Shown here: in pieces, positions 36,706 to 46,527 of the stretch
How positions within the stretch are numbered: the stretch's first letter is position 1
How the letters are laid out: each line of letters opens with the position of its first letter
Origin: a bacterium
GTDB taxonomy: Bacteria > Bacillota > Bacilli > Lactobacillales > Streptococcaceae
Length of the DNA: 64,000 nucleotides
Assembly: GCA_905221125.1 (NCBI GenBank)
Contig: CAJNBY010000003.1
Span: 116,450 to 180,449, forward strand
Direction of reading: 5' to 3'
The notes under the pieces: model-generated
The model's input: the letters and a program-made list of their open reading frames with translations, nothing else
Database searches by the model: none
What the model was told of the DNA's origin: nothing
Position numbers and translations under genes: made by a program

Positions 36706-38481
36706 TTACTTAATTACGCGTGATTGCAAACCTTCTTCTTCCAAGAAGAGACGGAATGGTACGAGTTCTTCTGCTTCGTATTTTTCTTTGAAGGCTTTAA
36801 TTGCTTCTTCTGAGTGAAGTTTTGGATCCAATTCAAGTACTTCTACTGGAAGTGGACGGTGTGGAGTGATGCGAGCATCGATCACAACAGTTTTACCTTC
36901 TTTGTTCAATTTAACAGCTTCTGTAACAACTGCATCGATATCTTCGATACGGTCAACTGTAAATCCAACAGCTCCTTGAGCTTCAGCGATTTTCGCATAG
37001 TCAGCATTAGGGAAGTCACAACCAAACAAGTGTTTGTTTGTGTCTTCGTATTTGTCCTTGATGAAGGCATATTTACCATTTGAGAAGACAACGTTGATAA
37101 CTGGAAGGTCGTATTGAACGTTTGTGATAACGTCTGGGTAGCACATGTTGAATGCACCGTCACCCATGATGTTCCATACTTGGCGATCTGGATTGTCTTT
37201 CTTAGCAGCGATACCACCAGGAAGGGCAATACCCATTGTCGCAAAGAGTGGAGATGTACGCCACATGTTCTTAGGTGTCATGTGAAGGTGACGAGTAGAT
37301 GTTTGAGTAGTGTCACCTACGTCGATTGAGTAGATAGCGTCTTGATCAGCATGTTTGTTGATTGCATTGTAAACTTGATACAATTGCAATTCACCCTCAG
37401 TTTTACCTTCGAGTTTGTTCATGTAATCACGCCAGTTTTGGTTATTCTTAACGTTTGCACGCCACCATGGAGTAGATTCAACTGGATTCACTTTGTCAAG
37501 GATTGCTTTCGCTGCTTGACCTGCATCACCAAGGATTGAAGCGTCTAGGGCATGACGTTTACCAAGTTTGTAAGGGTCGATATCGACTTGGATGAATTTT
37601 TCAGTGTTCTTGAATGCTTCGTAAACTTCAGCAAATGGGAAGTTTGAACCAAGGAAAAGAACTGTGTCTGCTTCAAAGACCACTTCGTTGGCTGGTTTCC
37701 AACCAACACGGTAAGCAGAACCTGTCAAACCTTCATAGTTCCATTCGAAAGCTTCAAAGTTTTTACCAGTTGTGATGATTGGTGCTTTGATTTTACGTGA
37801 CAATTCAGTGATCACTTCACCAGCTTTAACACCACCGTAACCAGCATAGATAACTGGACGTTCAGCATTGTTCAAGATTTCAACAGCTTTGTCGATTTCA
37901 GCTTCGTTCAAAGCAGGAGCGATGAATGAACGTTCGTATGAACCTGAACCGTAGTATGAGTTTTCGTCGATTTCTTGGAAACCGAAGTTTACTGGGATTT
38001 CAACAACAGCTGGACCTTTTTTAGAAACTGCAGCACGGCAAGCTTCGTCGATTACTTTTGGCAATTGCTCAGCGTAAGCTACACGTTTGTTGTAGACAGC
38101 GATACCGTTGTACATTGGGTTTTGGTTCAATTCTTGGAAAGCATCCATGTTTAGTTCGTTAACTGGACGTGACCCAAGGATCGCTAGGAATGGAGTGTTA
38201 TCCATAGCTGCATCGTAAACACCGTTAATCAAGTGAGTCGCACCTGGACCACCTGAACCAACTGCAACCCCGATTGAGCCGCCGAATTTAGCTTGCATAA
38301 CCGCTGCAAGAGCACCTGTTTCTTCGTGGCGAACTTGCAAGAAACGGATATCTTTGTCTTCAGCCAAAGCGTCCATCAATGAGCTGAGTGTTCCTGATGG
38401 GATACCGTAGATTGTATCTACGCCCCATGTTTTCAATACATTAAGCATTGCTGCAGATGCAGTAATTTTCCCTTGAGTCAT
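36706..38481 (-). CDS. spxB: Pyruvate oxidase
   Basis: SpxB turns pyruvate, phosphate and O2 into acetyl phosphate, CO2 and H2O2, the main peroxide source in this group. The 591-residue, TPP- and FAD-dependent enzyme starts [20 protein letters not shown] with the Glu of the TPP site in RHEETGA. The TPP motif is [12 protein letters not shown] followed by [14 protein letters not shown], and the length matches pneumococcal SpxB. It is a single-gene unit. Two cre-like sites lie in the 211 bases upstream, so carbon control by CcpA is likely. Confidence 0.97.
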   Translation of the reverse strand: MTQGKITASAAMLNVLKTWGVDTIYGIPSGTLSSLMDALAEDKDIRFLQVRHEETGALAAVMQAKFGGSIGVAVGSGGPGATHLINGVYDAAMDNTPFLAILGSRPVNELNMDAFQELNQNPMYNGIAVYNKRVAYAEQLPKVIDEACRAAVSKKGPAVVEIPVNFGFQEIDENSYYGSGSYERSFIAPALNEAEIDKAVEILNNAERPVIYAGYGGVKAGEVITELSRKIKAPIITTGKNFEAFEWNYEGLTGSAYRVGWKPANEVVFEADTVLFLGSNFPFAEVYEAFKNTEKFIQVDIDPYKLGKRHALDASILGDAGQAAKAILDKVNPVESTPWWRANVKNNQNWRDYMNKLEGKTEGELQLYQVYNAINKHADQDAIYSIDVGDTTQTSTRHLHMTPKNMWRTSPLFATMGIALPGGIAAKKDNPDRQVWNIMGDGAFNMCYPDVITNVQYDLPVINVVFSNGKYAFIKDKYEDTNKHLFGCDFPNADYAKIAEAQGAVGFTVDRIEDIDAVVTEAVKLNKEGKTVVIDARITPHRPLPVEVLELDPKLHSEEAIKAFKEKYEAEELVPFRLFLEEEGLQSRVIK

Positions 38482-38539
38482 AATGATAACTCTCCTTCAA
38501 ATATTTTTAAATCTACTAAAAAAGGTTTCATATAGTTTT

Positions 38540-38552
38540 TGAAAACGTTTCA
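38540..38552. promoter_or_regulatory. cre site 1 upstream of spxB
   Basis: TGAAAACGTTTCA has the palindromic arms TGAAA and TTTCA around ACG, a close cre match. It lies about 60 bases upstream of the spxB start. Confidence 0.8.
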
Positions 38553-38642
38553 GTAAATTTTTACACTACTAATTTATCACATTTATTTTTAGTTTACTAA
38601 GAATCTGCTCAGAAGATTTCATTCTCTATTACAGTACAGTTT

Positions 38643-38656
38643 GAAAACGTTTTTAG
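38643..38656. promoter_or_regulatory. cre-like site 2 upstream of spxB
   Basis: TGAAAACGTTTTTA repeats the left arm and centre of the first site. It lies close to the end of copA, about 160 bases upstream of spxB. Confidence 0.6.
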
Positions 38657-38673
38657 TATCTGTTTTATAATAA

Positions 38674-38695
38674 AAAGCGAGCAAGCCCGCTTTTA
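38674..38695 (-). terminator. Terminator of the cop operon
   Basis: AAAAGCG and CGCTTTT form a 7-bp stem around an 8-base loop. It overlaps the copA stop region and has T on the minus strand. Confidence 0.75.
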
Positions 38696-40936
38696 ATCTA
38701 TTTTACTAAAGTTTAGTAGGAGTGAACTGGTCAGAACAGATACAGAACTAAAGGCCATGGCTAGACCTGCCAGTTCTGGGTTGAGAGCCAGTCCAACACC
38801 TGAAAAGACTCCTGCTGCAATCGGAATTCCGGCGACATTGTAGATAAAGGCCCAGAAAAGATTGAGCAGAATTCGATTAAAGGTTTTCTTACTCATGTCA
38901 AAGGCACGAACCACTCCTAGGAGGTTATTAGTTGTCAACACCAAATCTGCTGACTCGATGGCAATATCTGTTCCAGCTCCCATAGCAATCCCCACATCTG
39001 CTACACTGAGGGCAGGAGCGTCATTAATCCCATCACCAACAAAGGCTACTTTTCCAGCTGATTGTAGTTTATGGATTTCATGGGCTTTTTCTTCTGGCAA
39101 GACACCTGCAATGACCTCTTCGATTCCGATCTGATCGGCAATGGCACGCGCCACACCTGCATTGTCTCCTGTCAGCATGACTGTTTTAAGACCACGTTTT
39201 TTCAACTGACTGATGGCAAGCTTAGCATTTTCCTTAGGAATATCTTGCAGAGCAAGCAAGCCTTTGATTTCATTCTCAACAGCCAAGAACACAACTGTCT
39301 TAGCTTCTTTTTCCAGTTCTTCTAGTTTTTCTTGATAAGTGCTAGAAATGTTCATGCCATCCAGCATTTTAGCATTTCCAAGCAGAACTTGTTTTCCATT
39401 GATTTGCCCTGAGACACCTTTTCCGTGCAAGGCTTGGAAATTTTCAACAGTTTGAAGCTCAAGTCCAGCTTCACTCGCTCGTTTCACAACGGCTTCAGCC
39501 AGTGGGTGTTGAGAAGCTTCTTCCAAGGAAGCAGCCAATCCAAGCACTTCTACTTCGTCGCCGATGATATCTGTGACCACAGGTTTCCCTTCAGTCAAAG
39601 TCCCGGTCTTATCAAAGACGATAGTTTGAACTTTCTGGATTTCCTGTAGAACCGTTCCATTTTTGAGGAGAACTCCCATCTTGGCACTGCGACCTGTCCC
39701 CACCATAAGGGCTGTCGGTGTTGCAAGTCCCAATGCACAAGGGCAGGCGATAATCAAAACCGCCACTCCGTAGAGAAGAGAGGACACAAAGCTCGCACCA
39801 AGCACGACTACACTATCTCTGAGCAAAACAAACCATACCCAAAAGGTCACGATTCCTAAAATGACAACTGCTGGAACAAAAATCCCTGAAATTTTATCTG
39901 TCAAATCTTGAATCGGTGCACGACTGGTCTGAGCTTTCTTCACAAAATCCACAATCTGTGCCAAGACAGTCTCTGAACCAACTTTTTCTGCCCTGAAAAC
40001 AAGAGTACCGCTGTTATTGATGGTTGAGCCAATGACGGTATCTCCAACTGTTTTGTCTACCGGCAGGCTCTCACCTGTCACCATGGATTCATCAATACTG
40101 GACACACCTTCGACTACAACCCCATCAACCGCAATCTTTTCTCCTGGACGCACCCGAATCAGATCTCCTACCTTGACTTGCTCCAAAGGAACTTGGACAT
40201 AGCTATCATCACGTAAAACTTCTGCTGTTTTAGCCTGCAAATCAAGTAATTTTTCCACAGCTTGGGAAGTGTTTTTTCGCATTTTCTCCTCAAAAACAGC
40301 TCCCATAAGAACGAAGAAGAAGATAAAGGCAGCACTTTCAAAGTAAACGGGGAGACCAGCGAAGAGGGCAACTAAGCTATAGAAATAGGCCACTAGGGTT
40401 CCCAGAGCAACCAAGGTATCCATGTTGGCATTGTGCTTTTTAAAACTAGCCCAAGCACTTTGGATATAAGGACCACCTGCTACTAGCATAATCGGTGTTG
40501 TGGCTAAAAAGGTTCCCCAACGCATGACTTGGTGACTAATTCCTCCTGTCGACATCCCAATCATGAGAATCACAAGAGGCACAGTAAAGATACTAGTAAT
40601 CCAAAAACGCTGTAAAAGTGATAGAGATTTTCGAGTCTTCTCAACAACTGTATAACTTCCCTTTTGCATCTTCATGCCACAAGAAAATTCATGTTGACCT
40701 AATTCTTGAGGTGTAAAACGAATGACTTTCTCCTCATCTACGCCGATTGGTTCCAAGATGCCTTCTTCTTCAAAAAGAATTTCCTTATAACAGTTTGAAG
40801 GTGTCACACGGTGAAAGGTGATCTCAGCAGGAACTCCTTTTTGCAGTTGAATGTGGGCTGGATGGTAGCCTTTGTCTGCCGTGATACGGATTTTTTGAAC
40901 ACCATTTTCAAGATTTGCTTTTATAATTTCAGTCAT
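38693..40936 (-). CDS. copA: Copper-exporting P1B-type ATPase
   Basis: CopA pumps Cu(I) out of the cell. The 747-residue protein has an N-terminal cupredoxin-like domain (about 1-95) ending [15 protein letters not shown] instead of the usual CxxC domain. Then come eight membrane spans, the transport motif [10 protein letters not shown], the phosphorylation site [11 protein letters not shown], the [11 protein letters not shown] nucleotide site and [14 protein letters not shown]. The N-terminal domain is clearly related to CupA next door. It ends the copY-cupA-copA operon. Confidence 0.96.
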   Translation of the reverse strand: MTEIIKANLENGVQKIRITADKGYHPAHIQLQKGVPAEITFHRVTPSNCYKEILFEEEGILEPIGVDEEKVIRFTPQELGQHEFSCGMKMQKGSYTVVEKTRKSLSLLQRFWITSIFTVPLVILMIGMSTGGISHQVMRWGTFLATTPIMLVAGGPYIQSAWASFKKHNANMDTLVALGTLVAYFYSLVALFAGLPVYFESAAFIFFFVLMGAVFEEKMRKNTSQAVEKLLDLQAKTAEVLRDDSYVQVPLEQVKVGDLIRVRPGEKIAVDGVVVEGVSSIDESMVTGESLPVDKTVGDTVIGSTINNSGTLVFRAEKVGSETVLAQIVDFVKKAQTSRAPIQDLTDKISGIFVPAVVILGIVTFWVWFVLLRDSVVVLGASFVSSLLYGVAVLIIACPCALGLATPTALMVGTGRSAKMGVLLKNGTVLQEIQKVQTIVFDKTGTLTEGKPVVTDIIGDEVEVLGLAASLEEASQHPLAEAVVKRASEAGLELQTVENFQALHGKGVSGQINGKQVLLGNAKMLDGMNISSTYQEKLEELEKEAKTVVFLAVENEIKGLLALQDIPKENAKLAISQLKKRGLKTVMLTGDNAGVARAIADQIGIEEVIAGVLPEEKAHEIHKLQSAGKVAFVGDGINDAPALSVADVGIAMGAGTDIAIESADLVLTTNNLLGVVRAFDMSKKTFNRILLNLFWAFIYNVAGIPIAAGVFSGVGLALNPELAGLAMAFSSVSVLTSSLLLNFSKID

Positions 40937-40945
40937 ATCATTCTC

Positions 40946-41317
40946 CTATTCTACAATCATCTTGCCGTGCATCATATTCATGCCACAAGAGAAACCATAC
41001 TCTCCAGCCTGCTCAGGCGTGATTTCCACTACATACTCTTCCCCCATAGGCAGGTCCGCATGTACACCAAAATCTGGAAAAACAATTTGGTCCAGACAGG
41101 GTGAAGGGTCCTTACGGTCAAAGACAATGCGGGCTGGCACTGATTTCTTGAGGATAATCAACTCAGGAGTGTAGCCTCCCATGACTTCCACTCGAATCTC
41201 TTGGTAGCCGTTTTTTTGCTGGGCCTTTTGTCCAGATTTTTCAGGCTTTTTGAAAAACCAAAACAAGATAAACGCGATAAGGGCAATACAAATAATGGTT
41301 ACAATACTATTTAACAT
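40946..41317 (-). CDS. cupA: Copper chaperone CupA, membrane-anchored cupredoxin
   Basis: The 123-residue protein binds Cu(I) and passes it to CopA. It has one N-terminal span (IVTIICIALIAFILFWFF) and a soluble cupredoxin fold facing the cytoplasm, with the ligand segment FSCGMNMMHGKMIVE near the end. Sequence along the soluble part is alignable with the first 95 residues of CopA, so the two share one ancestor. It lies between copY and copA with gaps of about 10 bases, a tight operon known to be needed for copper tolerance in pneumococcus. Confidence 0.95.
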   Translation of the reverse strand: MLNSIVTIICIALIAFILFWFFKKPEKSGQKAQQKNGYQEIRVEVMGGYTPELIILKKSVPARIVFDRKDPSPCLDQIVFPDFGVHADLPMGEEYVVEITPEQAGEYGFSCGMNMMHGKMIVE

Positions 41318-41327
41318 GACGTCTCCT

Positions 41328-41723
41328 TTACATACAATTACATTTTACTTTTGTTACAGCGCTTGATTTCTTCTCAGAAATCACAGCTTCCAAGTCTTCC
41401 AAGTCAGCCTGAGTAAAATCACATTCAGCAATCAAATCAGCCAACAAGTTCTTAATCCTACGGGAACAAACCTTGGCCTTGATATCTTGGACAAGTAAAT
41501 CCCGACTTTGGTCCAAAGTTAAAAGGGCTGAATAGACAAAGAACTTGCCTTCTTTTTTCCTTGTCAGACACTCTTTCTCAACCAAACGAGCCAAAAGAGT
41601 CTGAATGGTCGACTTGGACCAGTCAAACCTCTCCGCCAGAACCCTGATCAAATCCGTACTGGTCTGCTCTCCTTGCATCCAAATAATTTTCATGACCTGC
41701 CATTCTGCATCTGAAATCTGCAT
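41328..41723 (-). CDS. copY: Copper-responsive repressor CopY
   Basis: The 131-residue BlaI/MecI-type repressor has a winged helix at about 1-75 (MQISDAEWQVMKIIW, then LAERFDWSKSTIQTLLARLVEK). Its C-terminus ends VKCNCM, a single Cys-x-Cys where enterococcal CopY has two pairs. Metal binding there releases DNA. The start at 41723 was chosen because AGGAGG is 7 bases upstream and it gives the family N-terminus; longer frames begin at 41726 or 41753. Two operators lie just upstream. Confidence 0.94.
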   Translation of the reverse strand: MQISDAEWQVMKIIWMQGEQTSTDLIRVLAERFDWSKSTIQTLLARLVEKECLTRKKEGKFFVYSALLTLDQSRDLLVQDIKAKVCSRRIKNLLADLIAECDFTQADLEDLEAVISEKKSSAVTKVKCNCM

Positions 41724-41740
41724 CATCACACCTCCTAAAT

Positions 41741-41751
41741 CTACATTTGTC
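41741..41751. promoter_or_regulatory. CopY operator 1
   Basis: The minus strand reads GACAAATGTAG, matching the cop box K-ACA-NN-Y-GT-M-K. It lies 18 bases before the copY start. Confidence 0.88.
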
Positions 41752-41764
41752 AATTACAGTTATT

Positions 41765-41793
41765 AGTATACTCTCAAAATCTACATTTGTCAA
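41765..41793 (-). promoter_or_regulatory. cop operon promoter
   Basis: TTGACA (41788-41793) and TATACT (41765-41770) are 17 bases apart on the minus strand. The -35 overlaps operator 2. Confidence 0.87.
41781..41791. promoter_or_regulatory. CopY operator 2
   Basis: This is an exact repeat of operator 1 (GACAAATGTAG on the minus strand), 40 bases upstream of it and overlapping the -35 box. Confidence 0.88.
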
Positions 41794-41846
41794 TCATAAA
41801 ATTCAAATCTTTCTCTTTTTTTAAAATCTTTATTTCAAAAGTGTTT

Positions 41847-42004
41847 ATACTCAATGAAAATCAAAAAGCAAACTAGGAAGCTAGCCGCAGGTTGCTCAAA
41901 GCACTGCTTTGAGGTTGTAGATAGAACTGACGAAGTCAGCTCAAAACACTGTTTTGAGGTTGCAGATAGAGCTGACGTGGTTTGAAGAGATTTTCGAAGA
42001 GTAT
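41847..42004 (-). repeat. BOX element with two boxB copies
   Basis: On the minus strand boxA begins ATACTCTTCGAAAATCTC but lacks the GCCTTGCCGTA core. Two boxB units follow, each with a TTTGAG-type hairpin (CAAAACAGTG and CAAAGCAGTG centres). boxC ends in TCATTGAGTAT. It lies between lctO and copY. Confidence 0.88.
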
Positions 42005-42052
42005 TAAAACACAAACAAAAACCTCCACATCAAGTGGAGGCAATATCTTTTA

Positions 42053-43189
42053 TCAATACAATTTTAAGTCACGAGGGTCAACTGGGAAGGTTGGGTTGTA
42101 AGGGTTGTGACGGAGTTTGAAGTGTTTGACATCCTCAATAGTCTGAGTTCCAGACAATTGCATGACTGTCTTCAATTCTGCATTCAAGTGTTCAAAGACT
42201 TGACGCACACCGACACTACCACCAAGAGCCAAGCCATAGATAACAGGGCGACCAATAGCTACCAAATCTGCTCCCGATGCCAAGGCTTTAAAGACGTGTT
42301 GACCACGACGAATACCAGAGTCAAAGACGATTGGCACACGTTTATCAACTGCTTCTGCTACTTCTTGAAGTGAGTCGAAGGCAGCTGGTCCACCGTCGAT
42401 TTGGCGACCACCGTGGTTAGTCACCCAGATACCAGAAGCACCTGCAGCAAGCGAACGTTCAACATCCTCACGGCATTGTGGTCCCTTGACATAAACAGGA
42501 AGTCCTGAGTATTCAGCGATAAATTCTACATCACGTGGAGACAAGCGTTGTTTAGCTGATTTGTAAACAAAGTCCATTGATTTACCAGCACCTTCTGGCA
42601 GGTATTCTTCAACAATCGGCATGCCAACTGGGAAGACAAAACCATTACGCTTATCTACTTCACGATTGCCCCCTACAGTTGCATCTGCTGTCAAGACAAT
42701 CGCTTTGTAGCCTTCAGCCTTTACACGGTCCATGATGTGGCGGTTAATGCCGTCATCCTTACTAAAGTAAAATTGGAACCAATGAGGTGTCCCTTGAAGG
42801 GCTTCCGTAATTTCAGGAAGGTCAACAGTAGAGTAAGAGCTGGTTGTATAAAGAGAACCAAACTCATGCACACCACGCGCAGTAGCCACTTCACCTTGCT
42901 CATTTGCCAATTTATGAGCCGCAACAGGCGCCATAATGATTGGTGAAGATAGTTTTTCACCCGCAAATTCAATCTCTGTACTTGGATTTTCAACATTGCA
43001 AAGTGTATGAGGAACGATGAGCTTGTGGTTAAAGGCACGGATGTTCTCGCGTAAAGTGAAAGTATCCTCCGCTCCACTGGCGATATAGCCAAATGCTGCT
43101 TTCGGAATCACTTGTTGCGCCATGGGCTCCAAATCATAGGTATTGATGAAATCTACATGGCCTTCTGCATTGCTTGTTTTGTATGACAT
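42053..43189 (-). CDS. lctO: L-lactate oxidase
   Basis: LctO oxidises L-lactate with O2 to pyruvate and H2O2, feeding SpxB. The 378-residue FMN enzyme of the alpha-hydroxy-acid oxidase family has AFGYIASGAEDTFTLREN, IMAPVAAHKLAN, the Tyr in YTTSSYSTVD, WFQFYFSKD, and WVTNHGGRQIDGGPAAFD with the catalytic His and Arg. FDSGIRRGQHVFKALASGA binds the FMN phosphate. It is a single-gene unit. A cre site lies in front of it, as for spxB. Confidence 0.96.
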   Translation of the reverse strand: MSYKTSNAEGHVDFINTYDLEPMAQQVIPKAAFGYIASGAEDTFTLRENIRAFNHKLIVPHTLCNVENPSTEIEFAGEKLSSPIIMAPVAAHKLANEQGEVATARGVHEFGSLYTTSSYSTVDLPEITEALQGTPHWFQFYFSKDDGINRHIMDRVKAEGYKAIVLTADATVGGNREVDKRNGFVFPVGMPIVEEYLPEGAGKSMDFVYKSAKQRLSPRDVEFIAEYSGLPVYVKGPQCREDVERSLAAGASGIWVTNHGGRQIDGGPAAFDSLQEVAEAVDKRVPIVFDSGIRRGQHVFKALASGADLVAIGRPVIYGLALGGSVGVRQVFEHLNAELKTVMQLSGTQTIEDVKHFKLRHNPYNPTFPVDPRDLKLY

Positions 43190-43207
43190 AAAATGCCCTC
43201 CTTAATA

Positions 43208-43221
43208 AGTAAGCGTTTACT
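43208..43221. promoter_or_regulatory. cre site upstream of lctO
   Basis: AGTAAGCGTTTACT is palindromic at 12 of 14 positions and has the cre centre CG. It lies about 20 bases from the lctO start codon. Confidence 0.78.
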
Positions 43222-43404
43222 TTGTATATTACAAAAATATCTTAACTCTTTTTTCAAAACTTTTCAAATATTTTGTTTGGAAATTTCAGAAAGATTCTAT
43301 CTATGATAAAAAATCCTTATAACGGCAATAAAAAATAGATATTATCCAAAGGAGATTTTAAGTGCTACAATAACTGTATTATTTCTAGATGGGAGGTTCT
43401 ATTT

Positions 43405-44085
43405 TTGGATTGGTCCATTTTTGAACAATATCTACCACTATATCAAAAGGCTTTTCTCCTGACCTTGCATATCGCAGTTTGGGGAATTCTGGGATCCTTT
43501 CTGCTCGGCTTAATCGTTAGTATCATCCGGCATTACCGCATCCCTGTTTTGGCGCAAATAGCGACAGCCTACATTGAATTGTCACGCAACACGCCCCTTT
43601 TGATTCAACTCTTCTTTCTCTACTTCGGGCTTCCTCGAATAGGGATTGTCCTATCTTCGGAAGTCTGTGCTACTCTAGGACTGGTCTTTTTAGGAGGTTC
43701 CTACATGGCAGAATCTTTCCGAAGTGGGCTAGAAGCTGTCAGTCAAACACAGCATGAGATTGGATTAGCCATCGGTCTGACACATATACAGGTCTTTCGC
43801 TATGTGGTTCTTCCACAAGCAACAGCGGTGGCACTGCCATCTTTTAGTGCCAATGTCATTTTTCTCATCAAGGAAACCTCTGTTTTCTCAGCAGTAGCTT
43901 TGGCCGACCTCATGTACGTCGCCAAGGACTTGATTGGGCTCTATTATGAGACAGACATTGCGCTGGCTATGTTGGTAATTGCTTACCTAATTATGTTGCT
44001 ACCCATCTCACTGGTCTTTAGCTGGATAGAAAGGAGGCTCCGCCATGCAGGATTCGGGAATCCAAGTACTCTTTCAGGGAAATAA
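43405..44085 (+). CDS. Polar amino-acid ABC permease 1
   Basis: The 226-residue HisMQ-type permease has about five spans. It shows LTLHIAVWGILGSFLLGLIVSIIR, the family line YIELSRNTPLLIQLFF, and the EAA loop EIGLAIGLTHIQVFRYVVLPQA. The start is a TTG at 43405 with GGGAGG 8 bases upstream; no ATG fits. It overlaps the second permease by 41 bases. A weak CodY-like sequence (12 of 15) lies at 43281-43295. Confidence 0.9.
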   Translation: MDWSIFEQYLPLYQKAFLLTLHIAVWGILGSFLLGLIVSIIRHYRIPVLAQIATAYIELSRNTPLLIQLFFLYFGLPRIGIVLSSEVCATLGLVFLGGSYMAESFRSGLEAVSQTQHEIGLAIGLTHIQVFRYVVLPQATAVALPSFSANVIFLIKETSVFSAVALADLMYVAKDLIGLYYETDIALAMLVIAYLIMLLPISLVFSWIERRLRHAGFGNPSTLSGK

Positions 44086-44722
44086 TCTCCTGCGGATCTT
44101 ACAAGGATTGGGCGTCACGATTGGGATTTCTATCCTGTCTGTCCTCTTATCCATGATGTTCGGAACAGTCATGGGAATCATCATGACCTCCCACTCTAGA
44201 ATCGTACGATTTTTGACACGATTGTATCTAGAATTTATCCGTATCATGCCCCAGCTGGTGCTACTCTTCATCGTTTATTTCGGCTTGGCTCGAAACTTTA
44301 ATATCAATATCTCAGGCGAGACTTCTGCTATTATCGTTTTTACCCTCTGGGGAACAGCTGAAATGGGGGACTTAGTCCGTGGAGCCATCACTTCCCTCCC
44401 TAAGCATCAGTTTGAAAGTGGACAGGCGCTAGGTTTGACCAATGTTCAACTTTACTATCACATTATCATCCCACAGGTCTTGAGAAGACTGTTGCCACAA
44501 GCTATCAATCTTGTCACTCGGATGATCAAAACCACTTCCTTGGTTGTTTTGATTGGGGTTGTTGAAGTGACCAAGGTTGGACAGCAAATCATCGATAGCA
44601 ATCGCTTGACCATCCCAACCGCTTCCTTTTGGATTTATGGAACCATTCTGGTCTTGTATTTTGCAGTCTGCTTTCCTATTTCCAAACTATCCACTCACTT
44701 AGAAAAACATTGGAGGAACTAA
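44045..44722 (+). CDS. Polar amino-acid ABC permease 2
   Basis: The 225-residue permease is a paralogue of the gene before it, with LGVTIGISILSVLLSMMFGT, LEFIRIMPQLVLLFIVYF and an EAA loop QALGLTNVQLYYHIIIPQ. Its ATG lies inside the end of permease 1 after an AGGAGG ribosome site, so translation is coupled. The two probably form a heterodimeric channel. Confidence 0.9.
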   Translation: MQDSGIQVLFQGNNLLRILQGLGVTIGISILSVLLSMMFGTVMGIIMTSHSRIVRFLTRLYLEFIRIMPQLVLLFIVYFGLARNFNINISGETSAIIVFTLWGTAEMGDLVRGAITSLPKHQFESGQALGLTNVQLYYHIIIPQVLRRLLPQAINLVTRMIKTTSLVVLIGVVEVTKVGQQIIDSNRLTIPTASFWIYGTILVLYFAVCFPISKLSTHLEKHWRN

Positions 44723-45481
44723 ATGTCTGAAACTATTTTAGAAATCAAGGAATTAAAAAAATCCTTCGGAGACAATCCCATCCTCCAAGGTCTTTCTCTA
44801 GATATCAAAAAAGGGGAAGTCGTGGTCATCCTAGGGCCATCTGGTTGTGGGAAAAGTACCCTGCTTCGTTGCCTCAATGGCTTAGAAAGTATTCAAGGTG
44901 GAGATATCCTTCTGGATGGTCAGTCCATTATTGGCAATCAGAAAGACTTTCACCTCGTTCGCCAAAAGATTGGCATGGTCTTTCAAAGTTATGAACTCTT
45001 TCCCCATCTGGATGTCCTACAAAACCTCATCCTAGGGCCTATCAAGGCTCAGGGAAGAGATAAGAAGGAAGTAACGGAAGAAGCTTTGCAACTACTGGAA
45101 CGTGTCGGATTACTGGATAAACAACATAGCTTTGCCCGTCAATTATCCGGCGGACAGAAGCAACGGGTTGCCATTGTCCGTGCCCTGCTCATGCATCCAG
45201 AAATCATCCTCTTTGACGAAGTGACTGCTTCGCTGGATCCAGAAATGGTGCGTGAGGTTCTGGAACTTATCAATGATTTGGCCCAAGAAGGTCGCACCAT
45301 GATTCTAGTAACCCACGAAATGCAGTTTGCCCAAGCCATTGCGGACCGCATCATCTTCCTCGACCAAGGGAAAATCGCTGAAGAAGGAACGGCTCAAGCC
45401 TTCTTTACCAATCCGCAAACCAAACGAGCTCAGGAATTTTTAAACGTCTTTGACTTTAGCCAATTTGGCTCATATCTATAA
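44723..45481 (+). CDS. Polar amino-acid ABC transporter ATPase
   Basis: The 252-residue ATPase has Walker A GPSGCGKST, Q-loop MVFQSYELFPHL, signature LSGGQKQR, Walker B ILFDEVTASLDP and switch His in LVTHEM. The LFPHLDVLQNLILGP stretch is typical of GlnQ/ArtP-type proteins. Walker B ends DEVTA where DEPTS is common. Its start codon follows directly on the stop of permease 2, and the binding protein follows 11 bases later. Confidence 0.94.
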   Translation: MSETILEIKELKKSFGDNPILQGLSLDIKKGEVVVILGPSGCGKSTLLRCLNGLESIQGGDILLDGQSIIGNQKDFHLVRQKIGMVFQSYELFPHLDVLQNLILGPIKAQGRDKKEVTEEALQLLERVGLLDKQHSFARQLSGGQKQRVAIVRALLMHPEIILFDEVTASLDPEMVREVLELINDLAQEGRTMILVTHEMQFAQAIADRIIFLDQGKIAEEGTAQAFFTNPQTKRAQEFLNVFDFSQFGSYL

Positions 45482-45492
45482 AGGAGATTTTT

Positions 45493-46359
45493 ATGAAACT
45501 ACTCAAACCACTTTTAACTGTTTTGGCACTTGCCTTTGCTCTTATCTTTGTCACTGCTTGTAGCTCAGGTGGCAATGCTGGTTCATCATCTGGAAAAACC
45601 ACTGCCAAGGCTCGCACAATCGATGAAATCAAAAAAAGCGGTGAACTACGAATCGCCGTATTTGGAGACAAGAAACCCTTTGGTTACGTTGACAATGATG
45701 GTTCTTACCAAGGTTACGATATCGAACTTGGTAACCAACTAGCACAAGACCTTGGTGTGAAGGTTAAATACGTTTCAGTCGATGCTGCCAACCGTGCTGA
45801 ATACTTGATTTCAAACAAGGTGGATATTACTCTTGCCAACTTTACAGTGACTGACGAACGTAAGAAACAAGTTGATTTTGCCCTTCCTTACATGAAAGTT
45901 TCACTTGGTGTCGTATCACCTAAGACTGGTCTCATTACAGATGTCAAACAATTGGAAGGTAAAACCTTGATTGTCACAAAAGGAACAACCGCTGAGACTT
46001 ATTTTGAAAAAAATCATCCAGAAATCAAACTCCAAAAATATGACCAATACAGTGACTCTTACCAAGCCCTCCTTGACGGACGTGGAGATGCCTTCTCCAC
46101 TGACAATACGGAAGTCCTAGCTTGGGCGCTTGAAAACAAAGGATTCGAAGTCGGAATTACTTCCCTCGGTGATCCAGATACCATCGCAGCAGCAGTTCAA
46201 AAAGGAAACCAAGAATTGCTAGACTTCATCAATAAAGATATTGAAAAATTAGGCAAAGAAAACTTCTTCCATAAGGCCTATGAAAAAACACTTCACCCAA
46301 CCTACGGTGACGCTGCTAAGGCAGATGATCTAGTTGTTGAAGGTGGAAAAGTCAACTAA
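45493..46359 (+). CDS. Amino-acid binding lipoprotein of the ABC transporter
   Basis: The 288-residue substrate-binding protein has a signal peptide and lipobox VTAC (Cys23), so it is anchored outside the membrane. The mature part has the SBP family 3 signature YDIELGNQLAQDLG and GELRIAVFGDKKPFGYVD, with the Arg/Asp-type ligand region NFTVTDERKKQVDFALPY. Relatives bind Gln, Glu/Asp or cystine-like amino acids; this pattern is most like the Glu/Asp group, but the ligand is not proven. It ends the operon. Confidence 0.92.
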   Translation: MKLLKPLLTVLALAFALIFVTACSSGGNAGSSSGKTTAKARTIDEIKKSGELRIAVFGDKKPFGYVDNDGSYQGYDIELGNQLAQDLGVKVKYVSVDAANRAEYLISNKVDITLANFTVTDERKKQVDFALPYMKVSLGVVSPKTGLITDVKQLEGKTLIVTKGTTAETYFEKNHPEIKLQKYDQYSDSYQALLDGRGDAFSTDNTEVLAWALENKGFEVGITSLGDPDTIAAAVQKGNQELLDFINKDIEKLGKENFFHKAYEKTLHPTYGDAAKADDLVVEGGKVN

Positions 46360-46381
46360 TACTCAATGAAATCACAAAAAG

Positions 46382-46414
46382 AAATCAGGTAATCTTAGTG
46401 ACTACCTGATTTTC
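46382..46414 (+). terminator. Terminator of the amino-acid ABC operon
   Basis: AAATCAGGTA and TACCTGATTT form a perfect 10-bp stem around an 11-base loop, followed by T and C bases. Confidence 0.8.
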
Positions 46415-46422
46415 TATGTCTT

Positions 46423-46527
46423 ATACTCTTCGAAAATCAAATTCAAACCACGTCAACGTCGCCTTGCCGTACTCAAGTACAGCCTGTGGCTAGTTTCCTA
46501 GTTTGCTCTTTGATTTTCATTGAGTAT
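46423..46527 (+). repeat. BOX element (boxA-boxC)
   Basis: boxA begins ATACTCTTCGAAAATC with core CAACGTCGCCTTGCCGTAC. boxC follows directly and ends TTCATTGAGTAT. It touches the pyrE stop codon at 46527-46529. The sequence is nearly identical to the BOX at 24288. Confidence 0.93.

Noticed and set aside
43370-43384. Three-codon frame after an AAGGAG site upstream of the amino-acid permease
   Set aside because: GTG-CTA-CAA-TAA is too short to support as a gene and the site may simply be chance.
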